A stretch of DNA of 64,000 nucleotides from contig NZ_JAZDDH010000001.1 of the NCBI RefSeq assembly GCF_037081715.1, positions 992,001 to 1,056,000 on the forward strand. Reading direction: 5' to 3'. Under the pieces are notes generated by a model. It searched no databases. It worked only from the letters and a program-made list of their open reading frames with translations, and had not been told where the DNA came from. The position numbers and the translations under genes are program-made. The stretch's first letter is position 1, and every line of letters starts with the position of its first letter. Source of the DNA: Halalkalicoccus sp. CG83 (lineage in GTDB: Archaea > Halobacteriota > Halobacteria > Halobacteriales > Halalkalicoccaceae). This document shows positions 49,423-58,285 of the stretch, piece by piece.

Positions 49423-49947
49423 TCACCGAAACCGCCGGTGAAGGAGAGCGATCGTGACGACCGCGAACACGGGCGGGAGCAGCCCCAACACTCCCGGAAG
49501 GCCGTAGAGCGCCTCCACGACGACGGCGAGCCCGCCGGTCGTCGTCTGCTGGTGTTCGGGCGGCACCGAGATCAGGAGTCCGAGGTACAGCGCCGCGACG
49601 AAGAGGTAGCCACCGACCGCGAGCGCGGCGTCGTAGGTGGCGTCGGCTCCCTGTCTCGTCCGGTGGCGCCGCGCGACCAGCAGGACGGGCGCGAAGATCG
49701 GCGCGATCACGAGCAGGGCGACGAGGACGAAAAACGAGCGCATGAGCGTGATCGTCTCGCTCGCGCCGAGGGTGGAGGCGATCACGCCGATCAGCGCGAG
49801 GGTGAACAGCAGCGTCAGCCCGATGCCGAGCGCGGCGCTGACGAACACGTACGCCTTGTAGACCGACGACTCGCTCGCGACGTAGGAGTAGCGAAACGAG
49901 CCGAACAGCCCCCCGTAGGTTCGCTCCTCGGCGTCGGCCTCTGCCAT
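49423..49947 (-). CDS. Four-helix membrane protein, unknown
   Basis: 174 residues. After an acidic/aromatic start (TYGGLFGSFRYSYVASESSVYKAY), four transmembrane helices follow (about 32-60, 68-90, 103-125, 135-168). The FRYSYVASES motif near the N-terminus resembles small haloarchaeal membrane proteins, but no name is certain. Divergent from pgi by 79 bp, sharing a promoter region. Confidence 0.8.
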   Translation of the reverse strand: MAEADAEERTYGGLFGSFRYSYVASESSVYKAYVFVSAALGIGLTLLFTLALIGVIASTLGASETITLMRSFFVLVALLVIAPIFAPVLLVARRHRTRQGADATYDAALAVGGYLFVAALYLGLLISVPPEHQQTTTGGLAVVVEALYGLPGVLGLLPPVFAVVTIALLHRRFR

Positions 49948-50026
49948 GGTCGACGGTTGGTTCGAGGGCAGGATAAGCGGCCCGATCGGTCACAACCCTT
50001 TTGCGCCGAGCCCGCGCCCACGCCGT

Positions 50027-51319
50027 ATGGAGATCGACATCGGCAACGCGCTCGAGTCGACGGCGACCCCCGGCGTCTCGCGCGACGCCCTCGAGCGCCT
50101 CGACGAGCGCGTCGCCCACGCTCACGAACGGGTCGAACGCGGACGGGCGAACGGGGAACACGGCTACGCAGCGCTTTCCCTCCCCGACGTCGTCGACCTC
50201 GACGCGATCCGGACGGCGGTCGAGCCGTTCTCGGACGTCGAAACGGTGCTGACGGTCGGCATCGGCGGCAGTTCGCTCGGCGCGGCGACGCTCTCGGCGG
50301 CGCTCGAGAGTGCAGTCGACGCCTACGCGCTCGACAACGTCGACCCCGCACACGTGACGAGGCTGTTCGACTCGATCGACCTCTCGCGGACGGTCGTCCA
50401 CGTCGTCTCCCGCTCGGGGACGACCGTCGAGACGCTCGCGAACTTCCTTGTCGTCCGCGAGGCGATGGAACGCGAGGGGGTCGACTGGAGCGAACGGACG
50501 CTCGTGACCACCGGCCCGGAGGGCAACCTGCGGGGGCTCGCCGAACGCCACGACCTGCCGGTGCTCGACGCGCCCGACGGGGTGCCGGGGCGTTTCTCGG
50601 TGCTCTCGTCGATCGCGCTGCCGGTCGCCGCCCTGCAGGGCCACGACCTCGAGGCGCTGTGTGAGGGCGCCGCACGCGGGGCCGAGGCGCTGTCGGGGTC
50701 GTTGTTCGAGTCGCCCGCCTACGCCTATGGCGCGACCAGCTACGCGCTCGCCGAGCGGGGCTGGAGGGTCAACGCGATGATGCCGTACGCCGAGTCGCTC
50801 GAGACGTTCGCGGAGTGGTTCGCCCAGCTGTGGGCCGAGAGCCTCGGCAAGGAGGGACTCGGCCAGCTACCCGCGCGAGCGCTCGGCGCGACCGACCAGC
50901 ACTCCCAGCTCCAGCTCTACCGGGCGGGCCCGCGCGACGCGATGGTATCGCTGGTCCGCCCGCGCGAGCGCACCGAACTGCCGATACCCGGGACCGACCT
51001 CGAGGGGCTCTCGTACCTCTCGGAACACGATCTGGGTACCGTTCTCGACGCCGAGTTCGAGGCGACGGAGGCGAGCCTCGCCGCCGCGGGTCGCCCCTCC
51101 GTTCGGATCGAGATCGATCGCGTCGACGAACGCTCGCTCGGCCGACTGCTGTACGGGATGGAAGCCGCCACCGTGCTGGCCGGCGAGCTCTACGGAATCG
51201 AGACGTTCACCCAGCCCGCCGTCGAGTGGGGCAAGAACGCGGCCCGCGGCCTGCTCGGCGCCGACGAGTCCGAGGAGGCGAGGGCGGTCCAGGAGAAGGA
51301 CCGGCTGGTGATCGACTGA
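50027..51319 (+). CDS. pgi: Glucose-6-phosphate isomerase
   Basis: 430 residues. PGI/SIS fold: TVGIGGSSLGAATLSAALE (about residue 77), HVVSRSGTTVETLANFLVVREAM, and the C-terminal EWGKNAARGLLGADE. Interconverts glucose-6-phosphate and fructose-6-phosphate. The enzyme is of the standard PGI superfamily rather than the cupin PGI of some archaea. Start ATG at 50027, about 27 bp after a CCCTTTTGCG tract; the longer frame overlaps the divergent promoter. Confidence 0.95.
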   Translation: MEIDIGNALESTATPGVSRDALERLDERVAHAHERVERGRANGEHGYAALSLPDVVDLDAIRTAVEPFSDVETVLTVGIGGSSLGAATLSAALESAVDAYALDNVDPAHVTRLFDSIDLSRTVVHVVSRSGTTVETLANFLVVREAMEREGVDWSERTLVTTGPEGNLRGLAERHDLPVLDAPDGVPGRFSVLSSIALPVAALQGHDLEALCEGAARGAEALSGSLFESPAYAYGATSYALAERGWRVNAMMPYAESLETFAEWFAQLWAESLGKEGLGQLPARALGATDQHSQLQLYRAGPRDAMVSLVRPRERTELPIPGTDLEGLSYLSEHDLGTVLDAEFEATEASLAAAGRPSVRIEIDRVDERSLGRLLYGMEAATVLAGELYGIETFTQPAVEWGKNAARGLLGADESEEARAVQEKDRLVID

Positions 51320-51385
51320 TCGGCCGAATCGTCGGCCCATCGGAGCGTCCGATGGTATATACCTCGGCGACTCCAACCGGGAGCC

Positions 51386-52123
51386 ATGACGACGGAGACG
51401 ACACGCGTGCGACGGCTCGCCGTCGGGAGCGCCCTCGGGGTCGGGGGACTGTTCGTCGGGACGGTGCTGCCGCTGGTCGCGATCCTGCTCGTCGGCGCGT
51501 TCGTCCCGCTGGCGTTCGGCGAGCTGTTCGCGGTCGGCACGCTCTTCTTCGGCGTGGGTCTCGTGCTCGTCTCGGTCTGGTTCGTCACGTCCACCGGCCG
51601 GGGGCTGGGCTACTTCGACCTCCGGCTCCCCGGCCTCCGCGATCTCCTCTACGTCGTCGGCGGGCTCGTCGCCCTGGTCGGCGTCGCGATCGCCGTCGGA
51701 CTCGTCTTCTCGGCGCTGAACGTCCCCACGGCCCAGAACAGCATCGAGAACACCGCACGCGAGGGCGGCGCGGAGGTGTTGCTGTGGGCGATCCCGCTCG
51801 CGTGGCTCGCGATCGGGCTCGGCGAGGAGCTGGTCTTTCGCGGCGTGGTCCAGAACTACCTCGAGGAGGAGTTCTCCACGGCGGGTGCGATCCTCGCGAG
51901 CAGCGTGATCTTCGCGTTGGTGCATATCCCCGCCTACTACAGCCCGAACCCGGCGGCGACGGGGAGCGTTCTCGTGGTGGTGTTCTGCCTCTCGGTGATC
52001 CTCGGGGTCACCTACGTCCGGACGCGAAACCTCCTCGTGCCGATCCTGATCCACGGGACGTACAACGCGATCGTCTTCCTCTCGCTCTACGTTGCACTAA
52101 CTGGGGACGTCCCTGGCGTCTGA
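51386..52123 (+). CDS. CPBP-family intramembrane metalloprotease
   Basis: 245 residues with several transmembrane helices. The CAAX-protease/bacteriocin-processing signature is intact: GEELVFRGVVQNYLEEE (EExxxR), SSVIFALVHIPAYY (FxxxH), and the C-terminal PILIHGTYNAIVFL. Members cleave peptides within the membrane or act as scaffolds. Its substrate is unknown. 66 bp after pgi on the same strand. Confidence 0.93.
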   Translation: MTTETTRVRRLAVGSALGVGGLFVGTVLPLVAILLVGAFVPLAFGELFAVGTLFFGVGLVLVSVWFVTSTGRGLGYFDLRLPGLRDLLYVVGGLVALVGVAIAVGLVFSALNVPTAQNSIENTAREGGAEVLLWAIPLAWLAIGLGEELVFRGVVQNYLEEEFSTAGAILASSVIFALVHIPAYYSPNPAATGSVLVVVFCLSVILGVTYVRTRNLLVPILIHGTYNAIVFLSLYVALTGDVPGV

Positions 52124-52159
52124 CATAACTTTATGTAGGTTGACGTAGTAGAACGTCGC

Positions 52160-52321
52160 ATGCCCCGCCGGTACAGCCTCGTCTGTGAGGACCGCACCGC
52201 TGCCCAGATCACCGCCCTCACGAGGGAGTACGGTCTCACCGAGAGCGAGGTTCTGAAGCAGCTCATCGAAATCGGTCTCGAACAGCGCGAGAGACGGCCC
52301 GGATCCCGGCTGCAGGCGTAG
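52160..52321 (+). CDS. 53-residue ribbon-helix-helix protein
   Basis: A small gene. The pattern MPRRYSLVCEDRTAAQITAL (strand), TREYGLTESEVLKQLIEIGL (helix-turn-helix) matches CopG/Arc-type ribbon-helix-helix DNA-binding proteins. CTTTATGTAG (about 52127-52136) lies 24-33 bp upstream, a good leaderless promoter. It is convergent with nob1, with 2 nt between stops. No neighbouring toxin gene is present; targets unknown. Confidence 0.82.
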   Translation: MPRRYSLVCEDRTAAQITALTREYGLTESEVLKQLIEIGLEQRERRPGSRLQA

Positions 52322-52323
52322 GA

Positions 52324-52782
52324 TTAGCTCGGGTTCTTCCGGGCGAGCTCGCTGCCACAGATCTCACAACGATCGAGGCGCTCGTCGAACTCGCGACCAC
52401 AGCCCTGACACTGGAAGGTCCATCGGCGCTGCTCGCTGATCCCCTCCCTGGCGATCACCTCGACGGCGACGTTGAGCTTCTCCGAGACGTTCTGCATCGC
52501 GTAGTCGTCGGTGACGAGCGTTCCGTCGAGCTCGAACGCGGCGGCGATCAACCGGACGTCCGTCCGCGAGAGCTCCTCGAGGTCGCCGAGCTCGCGCGCG
52601 GCGCGTTTGACGGTGTCGATGGTCTCGTCGGTCGGAATGTGGACGTGCATCCCCGATCCCTCCATCGCGTCGTACCGGTAGGCGCTCTCGTCGGTGAGCT
52701 CCTCGCGGACGAGCGGGATCGTCGCGGTCCGTTCGGTGGTGTGGTACTCGTTGATGAACGCCGACGAGTCGAGAACGTACAT
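52324..52782 (-). CDS. nob1: Nob1-type PIN endoribonuclease
   Basis: 152 residues. PIN domain with catalytic acidic residues (YVLDSSAFIN with Asp5; later TDVRLIAAAFELDGTLVTDDY), then a C-terminal zinc ribbon CQGCGREFDERLDRCEICG. This order defines archaeal Nob1, which trims the 3' end of 16S rRNA in pre-small-subunit ribosomes. Abuts the PRC-barrel gene at 52783 (adjacent stop and start). The order Nob1-PRC-barrel-aIF5B is a recurring haloarchaeal arrangement. Confidence 0.93.
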   Translation of the reverse strand: MYVLDSSAFINEYHTTERTATIPLVREELTDESAYRYDAMEGSGMHVHIPTDETIDTVKRAARELGDLEELSRTDVRLIAAAFELDGTLVTDDYAMQNVSEKLNVAVEVIAREGISEQRRWTFQCQGCGREFDERLDRCEICGSELARKNPS

Positions 52783-53028
52783 CTACCGCTTCACGACGAT
52801 GTAGTCCTTGACCGCCTGCACGCGCTCGACCGGCATGCGGAGCCGGCCCTCCTCGTCGGCGTCGAAGCCGAGCTGATCGGACGTGAGATCGTCGTTCGGG
52901 GTGACGACGAGGTCGTAGAGCTCGCCCGTCTTGATGTCCATGGTGATGTTGTAGAGCATCCCGAGTTCGGTGCCGTCGGCACCCATCACTGCCTTCCCCG
53001 AGAGGTTCTCCGCGAGTATCTCAGACAT
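52783..53028 (-). CDS. PRC-barrel domain protein
   Basis: 81 residues, a complete PRC-barrel: AENLSGKAVMGADGTELGMLYNITMDIKTGELYDLVV and the C-terminal MPVERVQAVKDYIVVKR. PRC-barrel proteins act in RNA processing (RimM-like) and other complexes; haloarchaeal ones have also been linked to cell division (CdpB). GTTTATTAACG (about 53051-53061) lies about 25-33 bp before 53028. Transcribed with nob1. Confidence 0.9.
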   Translation of the reverse strand: MSEILAENLSGKAVMGADGTELGMLYNITMDIKTGELYDLVVTPNDDLTSDQLGFDADEEGRLRMPVERVQAVKDYIVVKR

Positions 53029-53151
53029 ACCCGTGCAATGCCAACGGACGTTAATAAACGCCACGGGCGCGAACGCGGCGCTCGGGCGGTCTACGATGGA
53101 CTTAACTACCGCGACCCGCACCGGTAGAACAGAGACTTCTCGGGTGGTAGG

Positions 53152-54960
53152 ATGTCGAACACAGATACAACACAGGACCCCTCGTCGACGAGCCTCAGAA
53201 CGCCGATCGTCGCCGTGTTGGGCCACGTCGACCACGGGAAGACCAGCCTACTGGACAAGATCCGCGGCTCCGCGGTCATCGAGGGCGAGGCGGGGGCGAT
53301 CACCCAGCACATCGGCGCGACCGCGGTCCCGCTCGACACCGTCTCGCGGGTCGCCGGCGAGCTGGTCGACCCGACCGACTTCGACCTCCCCGGCCTGCTG
53401 TTCATCGACACGCCGGGACACCACTCCTTTACCACCCTTCGCTCGCGCGGCGGCGCGCTCGCCGACATCGCCATCCTCGTCGTCGACGTCACCGACGGCT
53501 TCCAGCCCCAAACGGTCGAGGCGATCAACATCCTCGAGCGCTCCTCGACGCCGTTCGTCGTCGCCGCCAACAAGATCGACACCATCCCGGGATGGAACCC
53601 CCGGGAGAACTCGCCCATCCAGGACACCTACGACGCCCAGAGCGACCGCGCACGGTCGAGGCTCGACGAGCGTCTCTACGAGCTCATCGGCGAGCTCTCC
53701 GACGAGGGGTTCTCGGCCGACCTCTACTGGCGCGTCCAGGACTTCCAGAAGAACGTCGGCGTCGTCCCCGTGAGCGCGATGACCGGCGAGGGCGTGCCGG
53801 ACCTCCTCACGGTCCTGATGGGCCTCTCCCAGCGCTACATGAAGGAGGCGATGGAGATCGACGTCTCCGGGCCCGGCGCGGGCACCGTCCTCGAGGTGAA
53901 AGACGAGAAGGGGTTCGGCGCGACCGTCGACGTCGTGCTCTACGACGGCACCGTCCGGGAGGACGAGACCATCGTCGTCGGGGGAACCCATGACCCGATC
54001 GTCACCGACGTGCGCGCGCTGCTCCAGCCCCGCCCGCTCGCCGAGATTCGAGCGGAAAGCCGGTTCGACCGGGTCGACGAGGTCGGCGCGGCGGCGGGGC
54101 TGAAGATCGCCGCACCCGACCTCGAGGACGCGATGGCGGGCGCACCCGTCCGCGTCGTGAGAAACCGCGAGATCGACGACGTGATCCGCGAGGTCGAGGC
54201 CGAGCTCGCCGAGGTCGAGGTGAGCACCGAGGAGGAGGGCGTCGTCGTCAAGGCCGACACGCTGGGCAGCCTGGAGGCGATGGCGAACGCGCTGGCGGAG
54301 GCCGAGATCCCGATCGTTCGCGCGGAGGTCGGCGACATCGCCCCTCGTGACGTCTCGGTCGCCAGCACCGCCGACGATCCCATTCATCAGACGATCCTGG
54401 GGTTCAACGTCGACGTGCTCGCCGACGCCAGTCGACGGGCCGAGGAGAGCGACGTCCGGATCTTCCGCGACGACGTGATCTACCAGCTCGTCGAGGAGTA
54501 CGACGAGTTCGTCGAGGACTCACAGCGCGCCCAACAGGAGACGATCCTGGACAACATCTCCCGACCGGGACGCTTCCAGCTGCTGATGGACCACACCTTC
54601 CGCCAGAACGACCCCGCGGTCGTCGGCGTCGAGGTGCTCGGCGGCACGGTCAGGAACAACGCCCAGGTAGCGAAGTTCGAGGGCAACGAGCCGGTCCGGG
54701 TCGGCCGGATCAAGGGGATCCAGGAGCAGGGCGAGGACGTCTCCGAGGCCCGCCAGGGAAAGCGGGTGAGCGTCGCCATCGACGGACCGACCGTCGGCCG
54801 CCAGATCGAGGAGGGCGACGAGCTCTGGATCGAGCTCCCCGAGAAGCACGCGAAGATCCTCGAACAGGAACTCGCTGAGGACATCCCGGCCGACGAACGG
54901 GAGATCCTCCAGATCTACCTCGACAAGCAGCGCCGCCGGGACCCGTTCTGGGGGAAGTAG
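53152..54960 (+). CDS. infB: Translation initiation factor aIF5B (IF-2)
   Basis: 602 residues. The GTPase domain has [19 protein letters not shown] (about residue 24), the switch with [29 protein letters not shown] and NKID. Domain 2-4 follow with [26 protein letters not shown] and the C-terminal linker to [28 protein letters not shown]. aIF5B drives subunit joining in archaeal initiation. Size is standard. Divergent from PRC-barrel/nob1. Confidence 0.96.
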   Translation: MSNTDTTQDPSSTSLRTPIVAVLGHVDHGKTSLLDKIRGSAVIEGEAGAITQHIGATAVPLDTVSRVAGELVDPTDFDLPGLLFIDTPGHHSFTTLRSRGGALADIAILVVDVTDGFQPQTVEAINILERSSTPFVVAANKIDTIPGWNPRENSPIQDTYDAQSDRARSRLDERLYELIGELSDEGFSADLYWRVQDFQKNVGVVPVSAMTGEGVPDLLTVLMGLSQRYMKEAMEIDVSGPGAGTVLEVKDEKGFGATVDVVLYDGTVREDETIVVGGTHDPIVTDVRALLQPRPLAEIRAESRFDRVDEVGAAAGLKIAAPDLEDAMAGAPVRVVRNREIDDVIREVEAELAEVEVSTEEEGVVVKADTLGSLEAMANALAEAEIPIVRAEVGDIAPRDVSVASTADDPIHQTILGFNVDVLADASRRAEESDVRIFRDDVIYQLVEEYDEFVEDSQRAQQETILDNISRPGRFQLLMDHTFRQNDPAVVGVEVLGGTVRNNAQVAKFEGNEPVRVGRIKGIQEQGEDVSEARQGKRVSVAIDGPTVGRQIEEGDELWIELPEKHAKILEQELAEDIPADEREILQIYLDKQRRRDPFWGK

Positions 54961-55186
54961 CGACGGATCCGGTGCTCCAAGTCGTCGTTCGATGCCGCCG
55001 GATTCGACGGGCATCCGACCGACGGCGTGGACGGATCGAAACGCGACTTCCCTCGTCCGATCGTCCTCGACTGACCAGTCGTGGGGCCGTCCAAGTCCCT
55101 GCCGTACGTAACTGAATACGGTTACGATATGGCAAGTATGTGCCCGGATCAGGTTGTTTCATACCGACGCTTCCCGATTCGACCGT

Positions 55187-55426
55187 ATGGTACGGGACGT
55201 TCTCTCCGGCCCCGCGCTTCAGGCCCGAAGACGGGCCATCGTCAAGACGCTCTGCTATCGTCTGTTCATGCTGCTGATCACCGTCATCGTCGCGTGGACG
55301 ATCGTCGGTGACGCAGGCGACGCGCTGAACATCGGAATCGCGACGAACCTGACGAAGACCGGGACGTACTACGTCTACGAACGGGCGTGGGACCACATCA
55401 CGTGGGGCGTCTCGAACCCCGCTTGA
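55187..55426 (+). CDS. DUF2061 membrane protein
   Basis: 79 residues with two transmembrane helices (about 24-44, 55-72) and the DUF2061 pattern RRRAIVKTLCYRLFMLLITVIVAWTIVGD, ALNIGIATNLTKTGTYYVYERAW, then HITWG. Function unknown. The Met at 55187 is chosen over 55154 because TTTCATA lies about 24-30 bp upstream and the first 11 residues of the longer frame are not part of the family. Confidence 0.85.
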   Translation: MVRDVLSGPALQARRRAIVKTLCYRLFMLLITVIVAWTIVGDAGDALNIGIATNLTKTGTYYVYERAWDHITWGVSNPA

Positions 55427-55695
55427 GCGTCGGCGGTGGACGTCCGCCCGGTATGGTGGACGTCTCCGCGTCGTTCTCCTCGGGCCGGGGATGTGTGGCG
55501 GTTCGATAGCAACGAGTGCGTCGGCGATAGCGTCCATTTCGACGCAGGTTCGATCGGTTTGACCACCCCTCGTGTGAGTGGTTCGGCGGATCGGGGGAAT
55601 GATCGGTCAGAGACGGTGGAGATCTACGCTGTATTGGCGATCGGGTGTACATCCGTCATCTCAACACTTAACCAACCGACGACTGTAGATCCGTC

Positions 55696-55896
55696 ATGGA
55701 CACGCCGGAGCATCAGTCGTTTTGGGCCTGTGACAACTGCCACGTCGTTCATTCCATGGACAATGACCCACCCGAGACCTGCTCCGTTTGCTCCGCTGAA
55801 GGGTTCTCACTCGTCGTAAACGTCCCCGGTGCCGAATACACTATCGACGTGATCCGAGAGCAGAGCGATCAAGATCGACGGTTTGGACACGAGTAG
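55696..55896 (+). CDS. 66-residue rubredoxin-like zinc ribbon protein
   Basis: The body is a zinc ribbon: FWACDNCHVVHSMDNDPPETCSVCSAEGF (C-x2-C, C-x2-C at about residues 12-32), followed by a short basic/acidic tail. It resembles DUF7130-like haloarchaeal zinc ribbons; no certain name. CTTAACC (about 55668-55674) lies about 23-29 bp upstream. A T-rich tract (55918-55922) 22 nt after its stop may terminate its transcript. The 269 bp before it show no gene. Confidence 0.82.
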   Translation: MDTPEHQSFWACDNCHVVHSMDNDPPETCSVCSAEGFSLVVNVPGAEYTIDVIREQSDQDRRFGHE

Positions 55897-56003
55897 CTGA
55901 CATCGAAGAGAGGGCGTGTTTTTAAGTAAACTGCCACCCTCAAAAGGGGTCGTTCGTAACCGAGCGACGCAGTAGTCGTGACGAACCGAGAACGGACGCG
56001 TCC

Positions 56004-56390
56004 TCAGCGTGCCGTCGGCGTGACGTCGTCCGGGACGGCCTGCTTCACCTGGAGGGCGGCGCTCGCCGCCAGCCCGCGGGCGACCTCCTCACAGTCCTCC
56101 TCGGTGATGTACTCCTCGCCCTCGAGATCGGGCTGGAAGCCGGCGCTGATCGGGTGGCCCGCCGGCGGCTGGACGGCCACGGTCGCCTCGGGACCGCCCG
56201 AACCCTGGCTGACCTCCGCGCCGACGACGTACTCGTCAGGGAGGTAGGTCCGCACGCGCCGAGTGATCTCGGCGAGGTCGCCCCGTAGCGTCCGACGCTG
56301 GTCCGTCGTGAGCTCGGGGACGTCGTCGAGTGCCCGCTGTCCGGCGTCGGTCGTTCCGGGGAGGCCGGCGTACGGCGTGTTTCCGTTCAT
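56004..56390 (-). CDS. DUF5811 family protein
   Basis: 128 residues. MNGNTPYAGLPGTTDAGQRAL and LTTDQRRTLRGDLAEITRRVRTYLPDEYVVGAEV, then EYITEEDCEEVARGLAASAALQVKQAVPDD match haloarchaeal DUF5811. The function is not known; it is soluble and mostly helical after a beta stretch. The start ATG at 56390 gives the family N-terminus. Convergent with the zinc-ribbon gene; on the same strand as pdaD downstream. Confidence 0.88.
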   Translation of the reverse strand: MNGNTPYAGLPGTTDAGQRALDDVPELTTDQRRTLRGDLAEITRRVRTYLPDEYVVGAEVSQGSGGPEATVAVQPPAGHPISAGFQPDLEGEEYITEEDCEEVARGLAASAALQVKQAVPDDVTPTAR

Positions 56391-56467
56391 GAAGGAATCA
56401 CCCGAGCTACGGGTGCGCCGGTCAAAAACCCGTCGGCTACCGGCGTTCGGCGGTTCGTCCCCCGTCG

Positions 56468-56938
56468 TTACCAGAGCGGCCGTCCACGGCCGTAGACCGC
56501 GAGCGCGACCGCCGTCGCGAACTCGTCCTCCCTCGGCGTCGCCTCCCGGACGACGGATTCGGTCTCGCCGAACGTCCACTCCCGGAGCTCCTTGCCCGCC
56601 TCGAGCCCCCGCTCAGCGCGCTCGCGCGCTCGCTCTGGCGACTCCGCGCCGGCGGCCTCGTAGAACAGGCCCGGTCCCTCCTCGCTTCTGACCCACGCGA
56701 GCGCCGCGCTCACCGGATCGTCGGCGCTCGTCGCACGTGCCTGGACGACCGTCAGCCCGTAGCCGACGGGGCCGAGGTCGGGTGCGGTGTCGACGACCTC
56801 GACGCTCGCGTCGGCGGGGACCACCGAGGAGACGGAGACGAGGTTGTAGTCGTGGACGTTCGCGTCCGCGAGCGCGGCGTCGTAGGAGGACATCTCGGTG
56901 GGAGCGCTCGCGGCTCCGTGGACGATCCGAATCTGCAT
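56468..56938 (-). CDS. pdaD: Pyruvoyl-dependent arginine decarboxylase
   Basis: 156 residues. The self-cleavage Ser-Ser site is visible in YNLVSVSSVVPADASVEV (about residues 31-46): cleavage before the second Ser generates the pyruvoyl group. The rest of the sequence (GPVGYGLTVVQARATSADDPVSAALAWVRSEEG and YEAAGAESPERARERAERGLEAG) is standard for archaeal PvlArgDC, which makes agmatine for polyamine synthesis. Length is typical. Divergent context with no partner gene visible. Confidence 0.92.
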   Translation of the reverse strand: MQIRIVHGAASAPTEMSSYDAALADANVHDYNLVSVSSVVPADASVEVVDTAPDLGPVGYGLTVVQARATSADDPVSAALAWVRSEEGPGLFYEAAGAESPERARERAERGLEAGKELREWTFGETESVVREATPREDEFATAVALAVYGRGRPLW

Positions 56939-56992
56939 GCCAGCCCTCGACGTGGCGCGGCAGAAGGGGTTTCGGTTCCCGCCCCGGGCCGT

Positions 56993-58216
56993 TCAGTAGA
57001 CGTAGAAGTTCGGTGCGTCGGCGTCGCCGGCGCTCTCCGCGATCTTCTCGAGTGCCTCCTCGAAGTCCTCGGTCCGGACCTCGGTGCGGTCGTCACGGAC
57101 CGCGAACATCCCCGCCTCGGTACAGAGGCTCGCGAGCTCCGCGCCGGTGAACCCGCCGGTGTCGGCCGCGAGCGACTCGAAGTCGACCTCGTCCGCGAGG
57201 TTCATGTCGGCGGTGTGGATCTCGAGGATCCGTTCGCGGCCCTCCTCGTCGGGTTCGGGAACCTCGATGAGTCGGTCGAACCGGCCGGGTCGCAGCAGCG
57301 CCCGGTCGAGCATGTCGAAGCGGTTGGTGGCGGCGATGATGCGGATCTCGCCGCGGTCCTCGAAGCCGTCGAGTTCGCTGAGCAGCTGCATCATGGTGCG
57401 CTGGACCTCGGCGTCGCCCGAGGTCTTCGACTCCGTTCGCTTCGAGGCGATCGCGTCGATCTCGTCGATGAAGATGATCGCGGGTTCGTGCTCGGAGGCG
57501 AGTTCGAAGAGGTCCCGAACCAGCCGCGCCCCCTCGCCGATGAACTTCTGGACGAGCTCGGAGCCGGCCATCTTGATGAAGGTGGCGTCGGTCTCGTTGG
57601 CGACGGCCTTCGCGAGCATCGTCTTGCCGGTACCCGGCGGGCCGTGCAACAGGACGCCGCCCGGTGGCTCGATCCCGACCTCGTCGAACTGGTCGGCGTC
57701 GACGATCGGGTCCTCGACGGCCTCGCGGACCTCGCGGATCTGCTCGTCGATGCCGCCGATGTCGGCGTAACGCACGTCCGGACTCTGATCGACCTGCATC
57801 GCCTGCGCTCGAGCGTCGGTCTCGACGTCCAGCGGCGTCTCGACGCCGAAGGAGTCGTTAACCGCGACGCGGTCGCCCGCCTCGAGCTTCTCCTCGAGCG
57901 CGGGGTCGAGTTCGGTGAGCACCTCCTGGTTGGTGCCGTGCTGTTTGATGATCGCGCCGTCGTCGGTGAGCTCCTCGACGGTGGCGATGTAGAGCGCGGC
58001 GGTCTTGAGCGCGGTGTTCTCGCGTTCGAGCTCGTCGACGCGCTCGTGAAGCGTCTCGCGTCGCTCGCTCGCGTCGTCGACGCGCTCCTCAAGCTGGTCG
58101 TTGATCTTCACGACGTCGACGAAGTGGTCGCGGAGGGCGGCGAGACGCTCGCCGTCGGACATCTCGGGGTCGAGTTCGAGATGTGGTCGATCGGGAACGG
58201 AAGGGCTGTGGGCCAT
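56993..58216 (-). CDS. pan: Proteasome-activating nucleotidase (PAN)
   Basis: 407 residues. N-terminal coiled coil (about 30-80), OB domain, then an AAA+ ATPase: Walker A GPPGTGKT (about residue 190), Walker B IIFIDEIDAI, sensor ATNRFD and arginine-finger region RPGRFDRL. PAN unfolds substrates for the 20S proteasome. The C-terminus ends FYVY, whereas the canonical gate-opening signal is hydrophobic-Tyr-X. CTTTTAACGC lies about 28 bp before 58216. Standard gene. Confidence 0.94.
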   Translation of the reverse strand: MAHSPSVPDRPHLELDPEMSDGERLAALRDHFVDVVKINDQLEERVDDASERRETLHERVDELERENTALKTAALYIATVEELTDDGAIIKQHGTNQEVLTELDPALEEKLEAGDRVAVNDSFGVETPLDVETDARAQAMQVDQSPDVRYADIGGIDEQIREVREAVEDPIVDADQFDEVGIEPPGGVLLHGPPGTGKTMLAKAVANETDATFIKMAGSELVQKFIGEGARLVRDLFELASEHEPAIIFIDEIDAIASKRTESKTSGDAEVQRTMMQLLSELDGFEDRGEIRIIAATNRFDMLDRALLRPGRFDRLIEVPEPDEEGRERILEIHTADMNLADEVDFESLAADTGGFTGAELASLCTEAGMFAVRDDRTEVRTEDFEEALEKIAESAGDADAPNFYVY

Positions 58217-58285
58217 TTGTGTACCCTCTAAGGAATCGCGTTAAAAGTGCCTTTGGGTCGCGGTCGATTTACCGGTCGGTGCTCC

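Noticed and set aside
49018-50664. 548-codon frame spanning DUF5812, the membrane protein and pgi
   Set aside because: Crosses three genes out of frame, Arg-rich, no domains.
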